A stretch of 6,571 nt of DNA from Flavimaricola sp. (GCA_023300365.1 JALZWD010000200.1:1-6571); one strand, 5' to 3'. Counted from the stretch's first letter, positions 1-6,352 are shown. Translations and numbers: made by a program. The notes: generated by a model not told the origin, from the letters alone.

Positions 1-1431
1 GGGGGGCAGGCCGGGGGGGAGGGCGTCGCCGAGGAGATTATACTTGGTGATGCGCAGTTTCAGGATCGAGCGGACAAGTTTGCGGGCCCGCGCGCGTTGG
101 GTGTCGGTGAGGGCCTCGGAGGCGTCGATGAAACGCTCGAGGCGGCTTTCGGAATTGGGATCATAATAGATGCCCAGATCATCGAGAACGAGCGAGAGCG
201 GCGGCGTGAGTTCGGCGCCAAGGCCGGTGGATCGCAAGAAGCCGTCTTCGAGTTGAACGGCGCCTATGGCCTTGGATTTGGGGGTTGATTTGTTGGCCCA
301 GATCATGGTTTTGCGCATGTCCAAGGTTGGGCGTTCGCCTATCTCATTGATAAATCGCAACTTTTCAAATCTACCAAAAAACTGGTTAAGATGGGGTTTC
401 TTCCACAAACGCATGCCAACGGCGGTCCATCCGGCAACGTCATCGCGCCATGCGCGGGCGTCGGCCTCGAGGCAATCCATCGCGGTTTCAAGGCTGCATA
501 AACGATCCCGAAACGGATCATACCAGCGCGGATACAAGATCATCGCACCGGCAAAAAGCTGTGCGCGGGTGAGGTTGCGTTGCCGCCGATCAAGCGGTTT
601 GCGATCATCAGTGAGACCCCAGCCGATATAAAAAGGCTGTCCAAACACGGTTGGCCTGTGACCTGCGAGGATCGCCTCAAATCCAAATTGGGAGGACACG
701 GTATACACCGCAATCGCCCCATCAAGCAGCGCCCAAGGCGAGATTGAGTCGGAGCAAAAGGTGACGTTTTGCGACAGATGCGCGTCTTTGAAATGGCCCT
801 CGCGGTGGCCCATGTCGGTTTCGGGATGGGTTTTGACGATGATGCGTTTGCCGGGATGTTCGTCGCGGGCGCAAAAGAGCATTTCGAGGAAGGTATTTCG
901 ATCCGCGCCGCTGGCCTTAACGCTGGCATCCCCAAAGGTTTGGTCGATCACAAGGACATAGCCCGCCTCGGGGGCGGTGGCGGTGGGGAAATGCGCGTTG
1001 TATTTCGAAAGATGCGCCTGTTTGAGGCGCGTGATGGCCGATTTTGCCCGATTGATGAGAGCCGCGTCGTCGAACGGCTCTGTGCGTAAAATCATTTCAA
1101 GATCAGAGGGTTGTGCCGGATCAAAATGCACGCCGCGGGTATCAAGATGCAGCCCAATGGCCAGATCGCCACTGCGGCCGGGCAAAACCGAGCGCAAGAA
1201 AGCGTCTTCGACGCGCAACACCGGGGCATCGCGCCGTTCGGCGACCTTTTCGCCGCGCGGGGAGGTGGGGGATTGGCCCCAAACGCCGACCATATCGTTG
1301 GGGCCGGGCAGGCCCACGGAAATATCGTATCCGGATAATTCGAGAATGCGTCGGACACGCTTTTGGGTCAGAAACCCACCGTTATAAATAAAAAGCCGCC
1401 GCAGAGTCTCCTCTGCGACGGCTGTGTTCAT
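1..1431 (-). CDS. kpsC: KpsC, two-module beta-Kdo transferase for the capsule lipid anchor (3' end outside the window)
   Basis: Reading the minus strand from the ATG at 1431 gives 477 uninterrupted codons to the left window edge. KpsC is a cytoplasmic or peripheral inner-membrane enzyme that extends the Kdo linker begun by KpsS on lyso-phosphatidylglycerol, using CMP-beta-Kdo. The family has two related transferase modules, and both are visible. Module 1 has RRLFIYNGGFLTQ (11-23), VWGQSPTS (50-57), RVEDAFLRS (73-81), KTHPE (200-204) and SSQFGFEA (246-253). Module 2 starts near residue 330 and repeats the signature as QLEDGFLRS (393-401), followed by SLVLDDLGIYYDP; it continues outside the window. 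The start was chosen because conserved sequence begins at residue 11 and no ATG, GTG or TTG lies between the two. The ATG is 14 nt after the stop of the export gene and has no visible Shine-Dalgarno, so re-initiation or coupling is likely. A terminator-like hairpin lies inside codons 4-16. Identity is nearly certain; the start is probable. Confidence 0.93.
   Translation of the reverse strand, partial: MNTAVAEETLRRLFIYNGGFLTQKRVRRILELSGYDISVGLPGPNDMVGVWGQSPTSPRGEKVAERRDAPVLRVEDAFLRSVLPGRSGDLAIGLHLDTRGVHFDPAQPSDLEMILRTEPFDDAALINRAKSAITRLKQAHLSKYNAHFPTATAPEAGYVLVIDQTFGDASVKASGADRNTFLEMLFCARDEHPGKRIIVKTHPETDMGHREGHFKDAHLSQNVTFCSDSISPWALLDGAIAVYTVSSQFGFEAILAGHRPTVFGQPFYIGWGLTDDRKPLDRRQRNLTRAQLFAGAMILYPRWYDPFRDRLCSLETAMDCLEADARAWRDDVAGWTAVGMRLWKKPHLNQFFGRFEKLRFINEIGERPTLDMRKTMIWANKSTPKSKAIGAVQLEDGFLRSTGLGAELTPPLSLVLDDLGIYYDPNSESRLERFIDASEALTDTQRARARKLVRSILKLRITKYNLLGDALPPGLPP
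1384..1422 (-). terminator. Intrinsic-terminator structure after the export gene, overlapping the 5' coding region of kpsC
   Basis: On minus-strand RNA, GCCGUCGCAGAG (1422-1411) pairs over all 12 positions with CUCUGCGGCGGC (1406-1395). The single non-Watson-Crick pair is U-G, and the loop is GAGA, a GNRA-type tetraloop. UUUUUAUUUAU follows directly (1394-1384). On plus-strand RNA the U-G pair would be an A-C mismatch and the U tract would be on the wrong side, so the structure is directional. It begins 23 nt after the stop codon of the export gene, where a terminator is expected, yet it lies within kpsC codons 4-16. I infer partial termination or attenuation. Confidence 0.75.
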
Positions 1432-1445
1432 GGGATGCGACAAGA

Positions 1446-2579
1446 TTAGTCGGCAACGTCGGTGGCAGTATCCACGGCAGACAATGTGCCGGTGATTGCC
1501 GCGATGATCTTGTTGGCCTGTGTGATCGGCGCTTCGGTGACGTAGACAGTGTCGCCGTCGCGGATTGCAAAATCACGGGCAAAGAAAACGCCGTTTGGAC
1601 GTGTCAGATCAAGGACATAGACCACGCGCTGTGTGCCAACCAGATCGGTGCGACCAACAAGCTGTTGGGCGATGGCCTCAGGCTCGTTGCGGAACACAAA
1701 GACGCCCGTTGGATCGGCGGAGGCGGTGGAAAGACCGCCCACTTGGGCCAATGCTTCGATGGCCGAAATGGCGCGGCTGTCGAATTCGACTTGGTTTTGT
1801 GTGCCTGTGGCGCCCAAAGCGGTGAATGTGCGTGTGTCTTCTTCGACAAACACACGGTCGCCCGCGCGCATTGCGATATCGTGGCCGGGGTGATCGTAGA
1901 GATCCTCAAACCAGATTGAGCCGGAATGGCTGCCGCGAACCACGGTGATTTGTGCTGTTTCAGGCTCAATCGCGATGCCACCAGCCCGTGCGATCATGCC
2001 AGAGAGCATGCGGGTCGGGGTTTCGATGGGATAGACGCCTTGGGCCTCTAGGCCGCCAACGAGAGCCACCGATGCGCCGTCGCCCGCAGTGCGGACCACT
2101 TCGACCTGTGGATCGGGGGTCTGTTCTTCGAGGCGGCGGGTGATCGTGCCGCGCACAGCCTCGGTTGAGCTGCCAGCGGCACGAATGCGGCCCGCATAGG
2201 GGATAAAGATGAAGCCTTGGCTATCGACCTGAACCTCTTCGAGGAGTGCAAAGCTGCTTGTGCTGTTGCCAAGAAGGGGATCGTCGACGTTTTCCCAGAC
2301 CCGTACAAGCAGGCTGTCGCCGGGGTTTAGGGCCTCGGTGGCGAGGGCGGATGCGTTGCGAAAGCCGCTTGCGAACCCAAGCGCAGGAGAGACCCCAGCG
2401 ATTGCGTTGACGCGGTCATCGACGACCATCACGAAGGAATCGCCCTGTTCCAGAACCGAACCGGAGAAAATTTCCGCACGGTTTGGGCCAGAGCGGGGAA
2501 GCCATGCGCATGATGCCACAAGTGCGAGTGCCGCAATCGCGGTCACGCCCTTGGTCAGGCGTTTTGTTTGAATAGTCAC
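1446..2579 (-). CDS. Wza/KpsD/CtrA-type polysaccharide export lipoprotein (OPX family)
   Basis: This 377-residue protein matches the usual length of Wza and of meningococcal CtrA; E. coli KpsD is much longer. OPX proteins form the outer-membrane channel for capsule or exopolysaccharide and contact an inner-membrane co-polymerase across the periplasm. In order it shows a lipoprotein signal with lipobox VASC and acylated Cys24, a polysaccharide export domain at about 84-165 (LNPGDSLLVRVWE near its start, SQGFIFIPYAGRI inside), and two SLBB-like beta-grasp domains at about 169-247 and 252-348. A C-terminal segment at about 351-370 could be the amphipathic helix that lines the outer-membrane pore. 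The start is GTG (2579-2577), with GAGGAG at 2593-2588, eight bases upstream. The gene lies between kpsS (171-bp gap) and kpsC (14-bp gap), which supports a role in exporting the KpsS/KpsC-anchored polymer. An exopolysaccharide role cannot be excluded. Confidence 0.9.
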   Translation of the reverse strand: MTIQTKRLTKGVTAIAALALVASCAWLPRSGPNRAEIFSGSVLEQGDSFVMVVDDRVNAIAGVSPALGFASGFRNASALATEALNPGDSLLVRVWENVDDPLLGNSTSSFALLEEVQVDSQGFIFIPYAGRIRAAGSSTEAVRGTITRRLEEQTPDPQVEVVRTAGDGASVALVGGLEAQGVYPIETPTRMLSGMIARAGGIAIEPETAQITVVRGSHSGSIWFEDLYDHPGHDIAMRAGDRVFVEEDTRTFTALGATGTQNQVEFDSRAISAIEALAQVGGLSTASADPTGVFVFRNEPEAIAQQLVGRTDLVGTQRVVYVLDLTRPNGVFFARDFAIRDGDTVYVTEAPITQANKIIAAITGTLSAVDTATDVAD

Positions 2580-2581
2580 TG

Positions 2582-2644
2582 CTCGGTCTCCTCGACCTAT
2601 TTTTGCTGCCTCGGGTAATCTTATTTTTTTTAGAAGCTACCGAG
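2582..2644 (-). promoter_or_regulatory. A-rich leader of the export gene with two competing pairings near its ribosome binding site
   Basis: In the 171-bp gap upstream of the export gene, minus RNA carries CUCGGUA (2644-2638), then an A-rich stretch. That segment can pair with UACCCGAG (2617-2610), leaving one C bulged, or with ACCGAG (2587-2582), which lies directly between the Shine-Dalgarno GAGGAG (2593-2588) and the GTG start. The two pairings exclude each other, and the second would fold the binding site into a structure. The helices are short (6-7 bp), so chance is possible. I see no clear promoter in this gap. Confidence 0.25.
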
Positions 2645-2750
2645 AACGCAGGACAAAAACCAGATCGGCGCCGAATGTGGCGTAATTGGGGGGGATTGGT
2701 GTTGCTTGTTTGCCCCTGTGGTGTGCGAGGCATGCAACATGTTGTGTGGT

Positions 2751-4037
2751 TTACTTGGCGATCCGCAAATGCTGGCGTTGAGAGAGGGTGCCAGTGGAGA
2801 GGGCATCATAGGGATCATGTGGCGCCAGCAGCATATCGACGACCTGTCGCAACAGTTGTCGGCGGCCACGCGCCGAGTAAAAGCCGCCCGGAACTTGGCT
2901 GGTTTCAAGCAGGTAGCGGCGATAGTCGCGGTAGGCGCGCGCATCGGGCCGGGCCGGTGTGGCGAAGAATTCCGACAGCGGTTGTCGGGCGGCAAATTCG
3001 GGTTTGTCATAGACCGCCGCGCCAAACACCTTGAGCGGGATCCCACGCCACAGAACCTGTTGAGCGGCGGTGGAATTAACGGTGACGGCGGTTCTTGCGT
3101 GGTCGAGCAGTTTGGCCAATTTGCCGCCGCGCACATAGTGGACGCGGTTTTCAACGCCGTGGGCGCGGGCCAGATCGCGAATTATGCGGCGCAGGGGGGA
3201 TTGGCCGGATTCCAATGGGTGGGCTTTGAACACCATATGATGATGTTTGGGCGCGCCCTTGGCAAAGCCTTGGATCACCAGTTGGAGAAACTCGCTCATG
3301 TTGGAAAAGGGCGAATGCTGGGTAAAGCTGCTGTCGTGTTCGAGTTGCAGCAAGGCGAGGTGATAGGGAAAGCCGCCGTTTTTGATCCGCGCGGTGGCGA
3401 TGCGGCGGGAAAGGGCGGAGTAGGGCATCAGCACCAAGCGTTTGGTGTAGAGCATCGTTTCGGTTGCCAAGGGCAGCGCGCGGTGGGGTTGGAAATTGCG
3501 GTAGTCGCCGTTTCGGAACATCACAAACCAATGGTAGAGTGCGCCGTAAAAGACGTGGTGGCGCATATCGCCCCAGATCGCCGGGGGTTCGGGCACCTCG
3601 AGATCGGAGCGGTCCAGCGCCTTGGACATTTGCGGGATTGAGGTGTCCATCAGCCGCGAGTTGCCGTTTGAGCCGTTGCGTTCGTAGGTGACCCAATAGG
3701 GGCGCATGTAGCCTTCTTCAAAGACATGTACGGTGATGCCTGCTGCTTTGGCGTTTTCGATTGCTTGGGCGTGGATGGGCCGTGTGTCGCCATAGATGAC
3801 GATGTCGGTGATCTGGTGTTCTTGGGTGAGGGCGGTGAAGGTCTGGGGCCAGTCTTCGGGTGTGCCGCGGTAGGGGATATAGTTGGGCGCGCCAAACCAA
3901 AACGCCCGGTCGCCTGCGTTAAATCCTACACGCCAGACGTGTGCGCCTGCCGCGCGGAGCATTTTACCCAACCCAAAGAGGAAGGGGCCGTGGGGGCCTT
4001 GCAAGAACAAGAACCGTTTGTTGGCAACATCAGACAC
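2751..4037 (-). CDS. kpsS: KpsS, beta-Kdo transferase that starts the capsule lipid linker
   Basis: This 428-residue cytosolic protein has no signal peptide or membrane segment. KpsS adds the first beta-Kdo to lyso-phosphatidylglycerol, priming the poly-Kdo anchor that KpsC extends. Family signatures in order are FLFLQGPHGPFLFGLG (9-24), RVGFNAGD (36-43), FEEGYMRPYWVTYE (106-119), QLEHDSSF (231-238), FKAHPLESG (270-278), VHYVRGGKLAKLLD (299-312) and VNSTAAQQVLWRG (320-332). The last two motifs resemble the CMP-Kdo-binding half of the fold. The start is GTG at 4037-4035; its Shine-Dalgarno is poor (GAUAGAG about 8 nt upstream), but the conserved sequence begins at residue 8 and no ATG fits better. 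It is the first gene of the minus-strand capsule block, divergent from ribE across 223 bp. The name is secure from the motifs. Confidence 0.94.
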   Translation of the reverse strand: MSDVANKRFLFLQGPHGPFLFGLGKMLRAAGAHVWRVGFNAGDRAFWFGAPNYIPYRGTPEDWPQTFTALTQEHQITDIVIYGDTRPIHAQAIENAKAAGITVHVFEEGYMRPYWVTYERNGSNGNSRLMDTSIPQMSKALDRSDLEVPEPPAIWGDMRHHVFYGALYHWFVMFRNGDYRNFQPHRALPLATETMLYTKRLVLMPYSALSRRIATARIKNGGFPYHLALLQLEHDSSFTQHSPFSNMSEFLQLVIQGFAKGAPKHHHMVFKAHPLESGQSPLRRIIRDLARAHGVENRVHYVRGGKLAKLLDHARTAVTVNSTAAQQVLWRGIPLKVFGAAVYDKPEFAARQPLSEFFATPARPDARAYRDYRRYLLETSQVPGGFYSARGRRQLLRQVVDMLLAPHDPYDALSTGTLSQRQHLRIAK

Positions 4038-4088
4038 AAGGCAACTCTATCGTCGGCTTCAATTAAGAGAAAGTGTACCGTGTGGATT

Positions 4089-4103
4089 TGGCACAATTGT
4101 GGC
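4089..4103 (+). promoter_or_regulatory. Sigma-54-like -24/-12 element in the kpsS/ribE divergent region
   Basis: TGGCAC, five bases, then TGGC keeps the defining GG-N10-GC spacing of RpoN promoters (GG at 4090-4091, GC at 4102-4103). The -12 half reads TGGC where TTGC is expected. It faces ribE, and a transcript would start about 145 nt before the ribE ATG. The element overlaps the perfect 10-bp palindrome CACAATTGTG (4092-4101), so it may instead be an operator, or chance. Confidence 0.25.
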
Positions 4104-4144
4104 GGCGGGACAGGGATTGTCGCCAAAATGGAGATAATTGTCGC
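4096..4144. repeat. Three phased direct repeats ATTGT(G/C)GC between kpsS and ribE
   Basis: ATTGTGGC (4096-4103), ATTGTCGC (4116-4123) and ATTGTCGC (4137-4144) start 20 and 21 bp apart, about two helical turns each, so all three face the same side of the DNA. The first copy forms the right half of the palindrome CACAATTGTG (4092-4101). They lie 50-110 bp upstream of the kpsS start and 115-165 bp upstream of ribE, where a regulator of either gene would bind. I recognise no known factor for this sequence. Confidence 0.45.
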
Positions 4145-4260
4145 GGCCTTTGGCGAGGGGTATTGTTTTGCATCAGCCCGCAGCTTTGCCGGAATGACGC
4201 CTGTGGCTTGCCCCGGTCGAGGGGAGGGGGTAGGCCAATAGAAAGAGAGCGGAGACAGGC

Positions 4261-4857
4261 ATGTTTACAGGTATTATCACCGATATCGGCAGGGTTTTGA
4301 ACGTAGAGCAGCAGGGTGACCTGCGCGCGCGGATTGGAACAGGGTATGATATCGACGGCATTGATATTGGCGCGTCGATTGCGTGTGATGGTGTGTGCCT
4401 GACGGTGGTGGCCTTGGGCCGCACGCCGCAAAATTGGTTTGATGTGCAAATTTCGGCGGAATCAGTTGGCCTTACCAATGTCGGCGGCTGGCAGGCGGAT
4501 ATGCGGATCAATCTTGAACGGGCCCTTAAGGTGGGCGATGAGCTGGGCGGACATATCGTTTCGGGACATGTTGATGGGATGGCCGAGGTGACGGCGATGC
4601 ACACGCAGGGCGATAGTACACGGATCACGTTTGCCGCCCCCACAGCCTTGGCCAAGTTTATCGCGCCCAAGGGATCGGTCGCGCTTAATGGGACGTCGCT
4701 GACGGTGAATGAGGTGGAGGGCGCAAGCTTTGGCGTCAACCTTATCCCGCATACCCAAGAGGTGACGACATGGGGCGATGTGGTTCTTGGCGACAAGATC
4801 AACCTCGAGATTGATACAATGGCCCGCTATGTCGCGCGACTGCGGGAGTGGGACTAG
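4261..4857 (+). CDS. ribE: Riboflavin synthase (alpha subunit type)
   Basis: The enzyme converts two molecules of 6,7-dimethyl-8-ribityllumazine into riboflavin plus the pyrimidine precursor, the last step of riboflavin synthesis in the cytoplasm. It has 198 residues, the usual length, and two tandem lumazine-binding beta-barrel domains. The first starts with the diagnostic MFTGII and contains GASIACDGVCLTV (37-49). The second starts after NLERALKVGDELGGHIVSGHVDG and contains the parallel motif KGSVALNGTSLTV, followed by NLIPHTQEVT. The ATG has GGAG six bases upstream. In E. coli the same enzyme is called ribC. It is the first plus-strand gene after the divergent region with kpsS, and ribB lies 1.6 kb downstream in the same direction. 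The ribD gene often found beside it is not in the window. No FMN-riboswitch sequence is recognisable in the 223-bp leader. Confidence 0.97.
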   Translation: MFTGIITDIGRVLNVEQQGDLRARIGTGYDIDGIDIGASIACDGVCLTVVALGRTPQNWFDVQISAESVGLTNVGGWQADMRINLERALKVGDELGGHIVSGHVDGMAEVTAMHTQGDSTRITFAAPTALAKFIAPKGSVALNGTSLTVNEVEGASFGVNLIPHTQEVTTWGDVVLGDKINLEIDTMARYVARLREWD

Positions 4858-4926
4858 GCGCGGCACCCGACGCGCGGGCACGTTTGCTTGTGGCGGCAGA
4901 GTGGTGCAGTTTGGGGGCAGCGGTGG

Positions 4927-4969
4927 TGTTGATTTACAATAACACTTCGTATCAATACCTGTTGATTAC
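4927..4969. repeat. TTGAT half-site cluster upstream of the msrB-like gene
   Basis: TGTTGATTTAC (4927-4937) and TGTTGATTAC (4960-4969) form an imperfect direct repeat about 33 bp apart. Between them lies ATCAA (4951-4955), which makes the inverted pair ATCAA-N6-TTGAT with the second copy. TTGAT is an FNR/FnrL-type half-site, but none is arranged as the canonical TTGAT-N4-ATCAA. The 202-bp gap between ribE and the next gene holds no other clear feature. Confidence 0.25.
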
Positions 4970-5059
4970 GCAGGCGCAGACATTTCATCACGCGCACTTC
5001 CGCGCCACTATGTATAGATGAGATTAAGATCAGACAGACCGAATGAAGGAGACGACACC

Positions 5060-5578
5060 ATGGCTAAGCGTATAGACAGACGCGCATTCCTAAAGACCTC
5101 AACTGGCGTTTTGGGGGCGGGAATGGTTGCACAGGCGGCCAAGGCGGATGTACCCGCAGGGCGCGATCCATTTGAGTATGAAATTACCCGGACAGACGAA
5201 GAGTGGATGGAAATGCTCGGCGAGCATGATTTCGAAATTTTGCGCGGCGGCCGGACAGAGCAGCAAAGATCAAGCCCGCTTTGGAGCGAAACCCGTTCAG
5301 GCAAATACCTGTGCCGAGGCTGCGATTTGGAGAATTATTCGTCGTTTACCAAGGCATATCCCGGCAAGGGATGGGTGTTTTTCACCGCAAGTGAGCCAAA
5401 TTCACAGATGATGGCGCAAGACAGCGGCGCAGAAATGGCCGACGAGGCCTCCGATATCACAATTGAAGTGCATTGCCGCCGTTGCGGTTCGCATACGGGC
5501 CATATCTTGTTGGTGAATGGTCAGGTGTTGCACTGTATCAATGGGGCGTCTTTGACGTTTGTGCCGGACGAAGCCTAA
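5060..5578 (+). CDS. msrB: Tat-exported MsrB/SelR-like methionine sulfoxide reductase, divergent
   Basis: MsrB enzymes reduce methionine-R-sulfoxide in proteins. This 172-residue version starts with a twin-arginine signal (DRRAFLK at 6-12, hydrophobic stretch to about A26, probable cleavage after AKA at residue 29), so it should work in the periplasm. The SelR domain follows at about 46-170. It keeps the zinc cysteines CRGC (85-88) and CRRC (139-142), the histidines of HTGH (145-148), Trp105, and the catalytic-type Cys159 in HCINGASL. It departs from the family at three places: GWPSF is GWVFF (104-108); the RYC before the catalytic Cys is LHC (157-159), so the Arg is lost; and the acidic residues after GHVF are missing. 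The start at ATG 5060 was chosen over an in-frame ATG at 5018 because AAGGAG lies eight bases upstream and the Tat motif then sits at the N terminus. The fold is certain; enzyme activity is likely but unproven. Confidence 0.85.
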   Translation: MAKRIDRRAFLKTSTGVLGAGMVAQAAKADVPAGRDPFEYEITRTDEEWMEMLGEHDFEILRGGRTEQQRSSPLWSETRSGKYLCRGCDLENYSSFTKAYPGKGWVFFTASEPNSQMMAQDSGAEMADEASDITIEVHCRRCGSHTGHILLVNGQVLHCINGASLTFVPDEA

Positions 5579-5592
5579 GGCCCTTTGCGCCC

Positions 5593-5641
5593 TGCCATTG
5601 AAATGGCATTTGACTGGCGGCGCGCGCGAGGGCGCCGCTGG
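5593..5641 (+). other. Two hairpins in the 3' region after the msrB-like gene
   Basis: TGCCATTGAAATGGCA (5593-5608) is an inverted repeat with 7-bp arms, 14 bp after the stop codon. CTGGCGGCGC (5614-5623) pairs with GCGCCGCTGG (5632-5641) through 10 bp including two G-U pairs, with an 8-base loop. Neither is followed by a U tract, so they are not standard intrinsic terminators. They may protect the mRNA 3' end. The rest of the 235-bp gap holds short repeats but no supportable gene. Confidence 0.35.
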
Positions 5642-5762
5642 TGAAGGGGTAGGGCAGTGAGGGTTTGCGGCGCTAAGAGGCGGGGCGCAGGCCAATCTGG
5701 TGCTGGCCTAGACGTGATCGGCGCTAGATCGGCTGGCTTAAAAAAAACCGTTAGACAAAAAG

Positions 5763-5791
5763 AAAAGCCCCCAACCGAGTTGGGGGCTTTT
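5763..5791. terminator. Bidirectional intrinsic terminator between convergent genes
   Basis: AAAAGCCCCCAAC (5763-5775) and GTTGGGGGCTTTT (5779-5791) are perfect 13-base inverted repeats around a 3-base centre, with the A/T runs included in the arms. It therefore terminates in both directions: 22 bp after the stop of the minus-strand secreted-protein gene, and 184 bp after the stop of the msrB-like gene. Confidence 0.92.
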
Positions 5792-5813
5792 CCTATCAGG
5801 TAAAACCTAAAGC

Positions 5814-6158
5814 TTAGTCAGCTTCGATTTCGATGCGGTCCAGACCTCTGGAAGGATCGCTGATGTCATCGCCAGCGAACAGAACGGCAAGAGCGTCCTG
5901 ACGTACTGGGTGACCCAAGTGTACGCGTGTTTCGGAGTTTGCACCGGCGCGAACGCGGGCCATGCCGAGGATTTCGCCAACCTGGCCACCGTGGTAGTTG
6001 TATACTACGATGAAGCCGTCTGCTGTTACGCTGATTGGCTCAATCACAATCGTTGTGGCATCGGCGGAGGAGGATTCCATCGACGCGAACATGTCTTGTG
6101 CTGCGGCTGTTGATGCAGCAGCAAACGTCAACAGGCCTGCAACTAATATCTTTTTCAT
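5814..6158 (-). CDS. Small secreted protein of unknown function
   Basis: This 114-residue protein has a clear Sec signal: MKK, a hydrophobic core LVAGLLTFAAA, and a probable cleavage after AAA at residue 20 (AAA|QD). The mature part, about 94 residues, is acidic and looks like an all-beta domain. Visible elements are TTIVIEPISVTADGFIVVYNYHGG, then VGEILGMARVRAG and VLFAGDDISDPSRGLD. The pattern (a FIVVYN strand, GMARVRAG, then a late strand ending in an acidic loop) recalls beta-sandwich domains of the DUF7282 kind, but I cannot confirm that by eye. It has no cysteines, lipobox or membrane anchor. The start is ATG with AAGGAA seven bases upstream. It is a single-gene unit, read against its neighbours and closed by the bidirectional terminator. 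It may be periplasmic or released; I assign no function. Confidence 0.85.
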   Translation of the reverse strand: MKKILVAGLLTFAAASTAAAQDMFASMESSSADATTIVIEPISVTADGFIVVYNYHGGQVGEILGMARVRAGANSETRVHLGHPVRQDALAVLFAGDDISDPSRGLDRIEIEAD

Positions 6159-6352
6159 TTCGCGGTTCCTTAGTTTGATTTCAGTAACAGCAATCTAGTG
6201 CCCCGAACGGCTTCTCGCTACACATCGCAGGTAAATTTTTCGTGAGAACAGGCCGGATATTTGTAACAACGTCAAAAATAGCGGAAATTTGATTTGGCGC
6301 GAGGGCAGCGTGATTAAAAAGACACAGTGAAAAAATGAAATGAGGCCAGTTT

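Noticed and set aside
97..1391. Several plus-strand open frames of 60-136 codons
   Set aside because: All are antisense to kpsC, which reads through without interruption on the minus strand with conserved motifs in both modules.
2706..3641. 311-codon plus-strand open frame
   Set aside because: It lies almost entirely antisense to kpsS, whose family motifs are unmistakable. Its product is low-complexity in Gly/Ala/Val and shows no domain.
3726..4241. 171-codon plus-strand open frame reaching into the divergent region
   Set aside because: Most of it is antisense to the 5' part of kpsS, with no recognisable motif and no good ribosome binding site.
4038..4260. FMN riboswitch upstream of ribE
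   Set aside because: The conserved RFN segments are not visible in the leader; only repeats and a G-rich stretch are present.
4930..4955. Canonical FNR box
   Set aside because: TTGAT and ATCAA are 16 bases apart instead of 4, and the closer pair is in the reverse arrangement.
5018..5059. Earlier in-frame start for the msrB-like gene, adding 14 residues
   Set aside because: The ATG at 5060 has AAGGAG at good spacing and puts the twin-arginine motif at the very N terminus. The added residues are polar and would precede a signal peptide unusually.
5739..5747. A-run before the bidirectional terminator as a second minus-strand U tract
   Set aside because: It is not directly attached to a stable stem on the minus strand; the terminator at 5763-5791 already has its own U tract.
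6289..6317. TTGATT-N17-GATTAA as a ribB promoter
   Set aside because: The spacing fits sigma-70, but the -10 half matches the consensus at only about three of six positions; too weak to list as a site.
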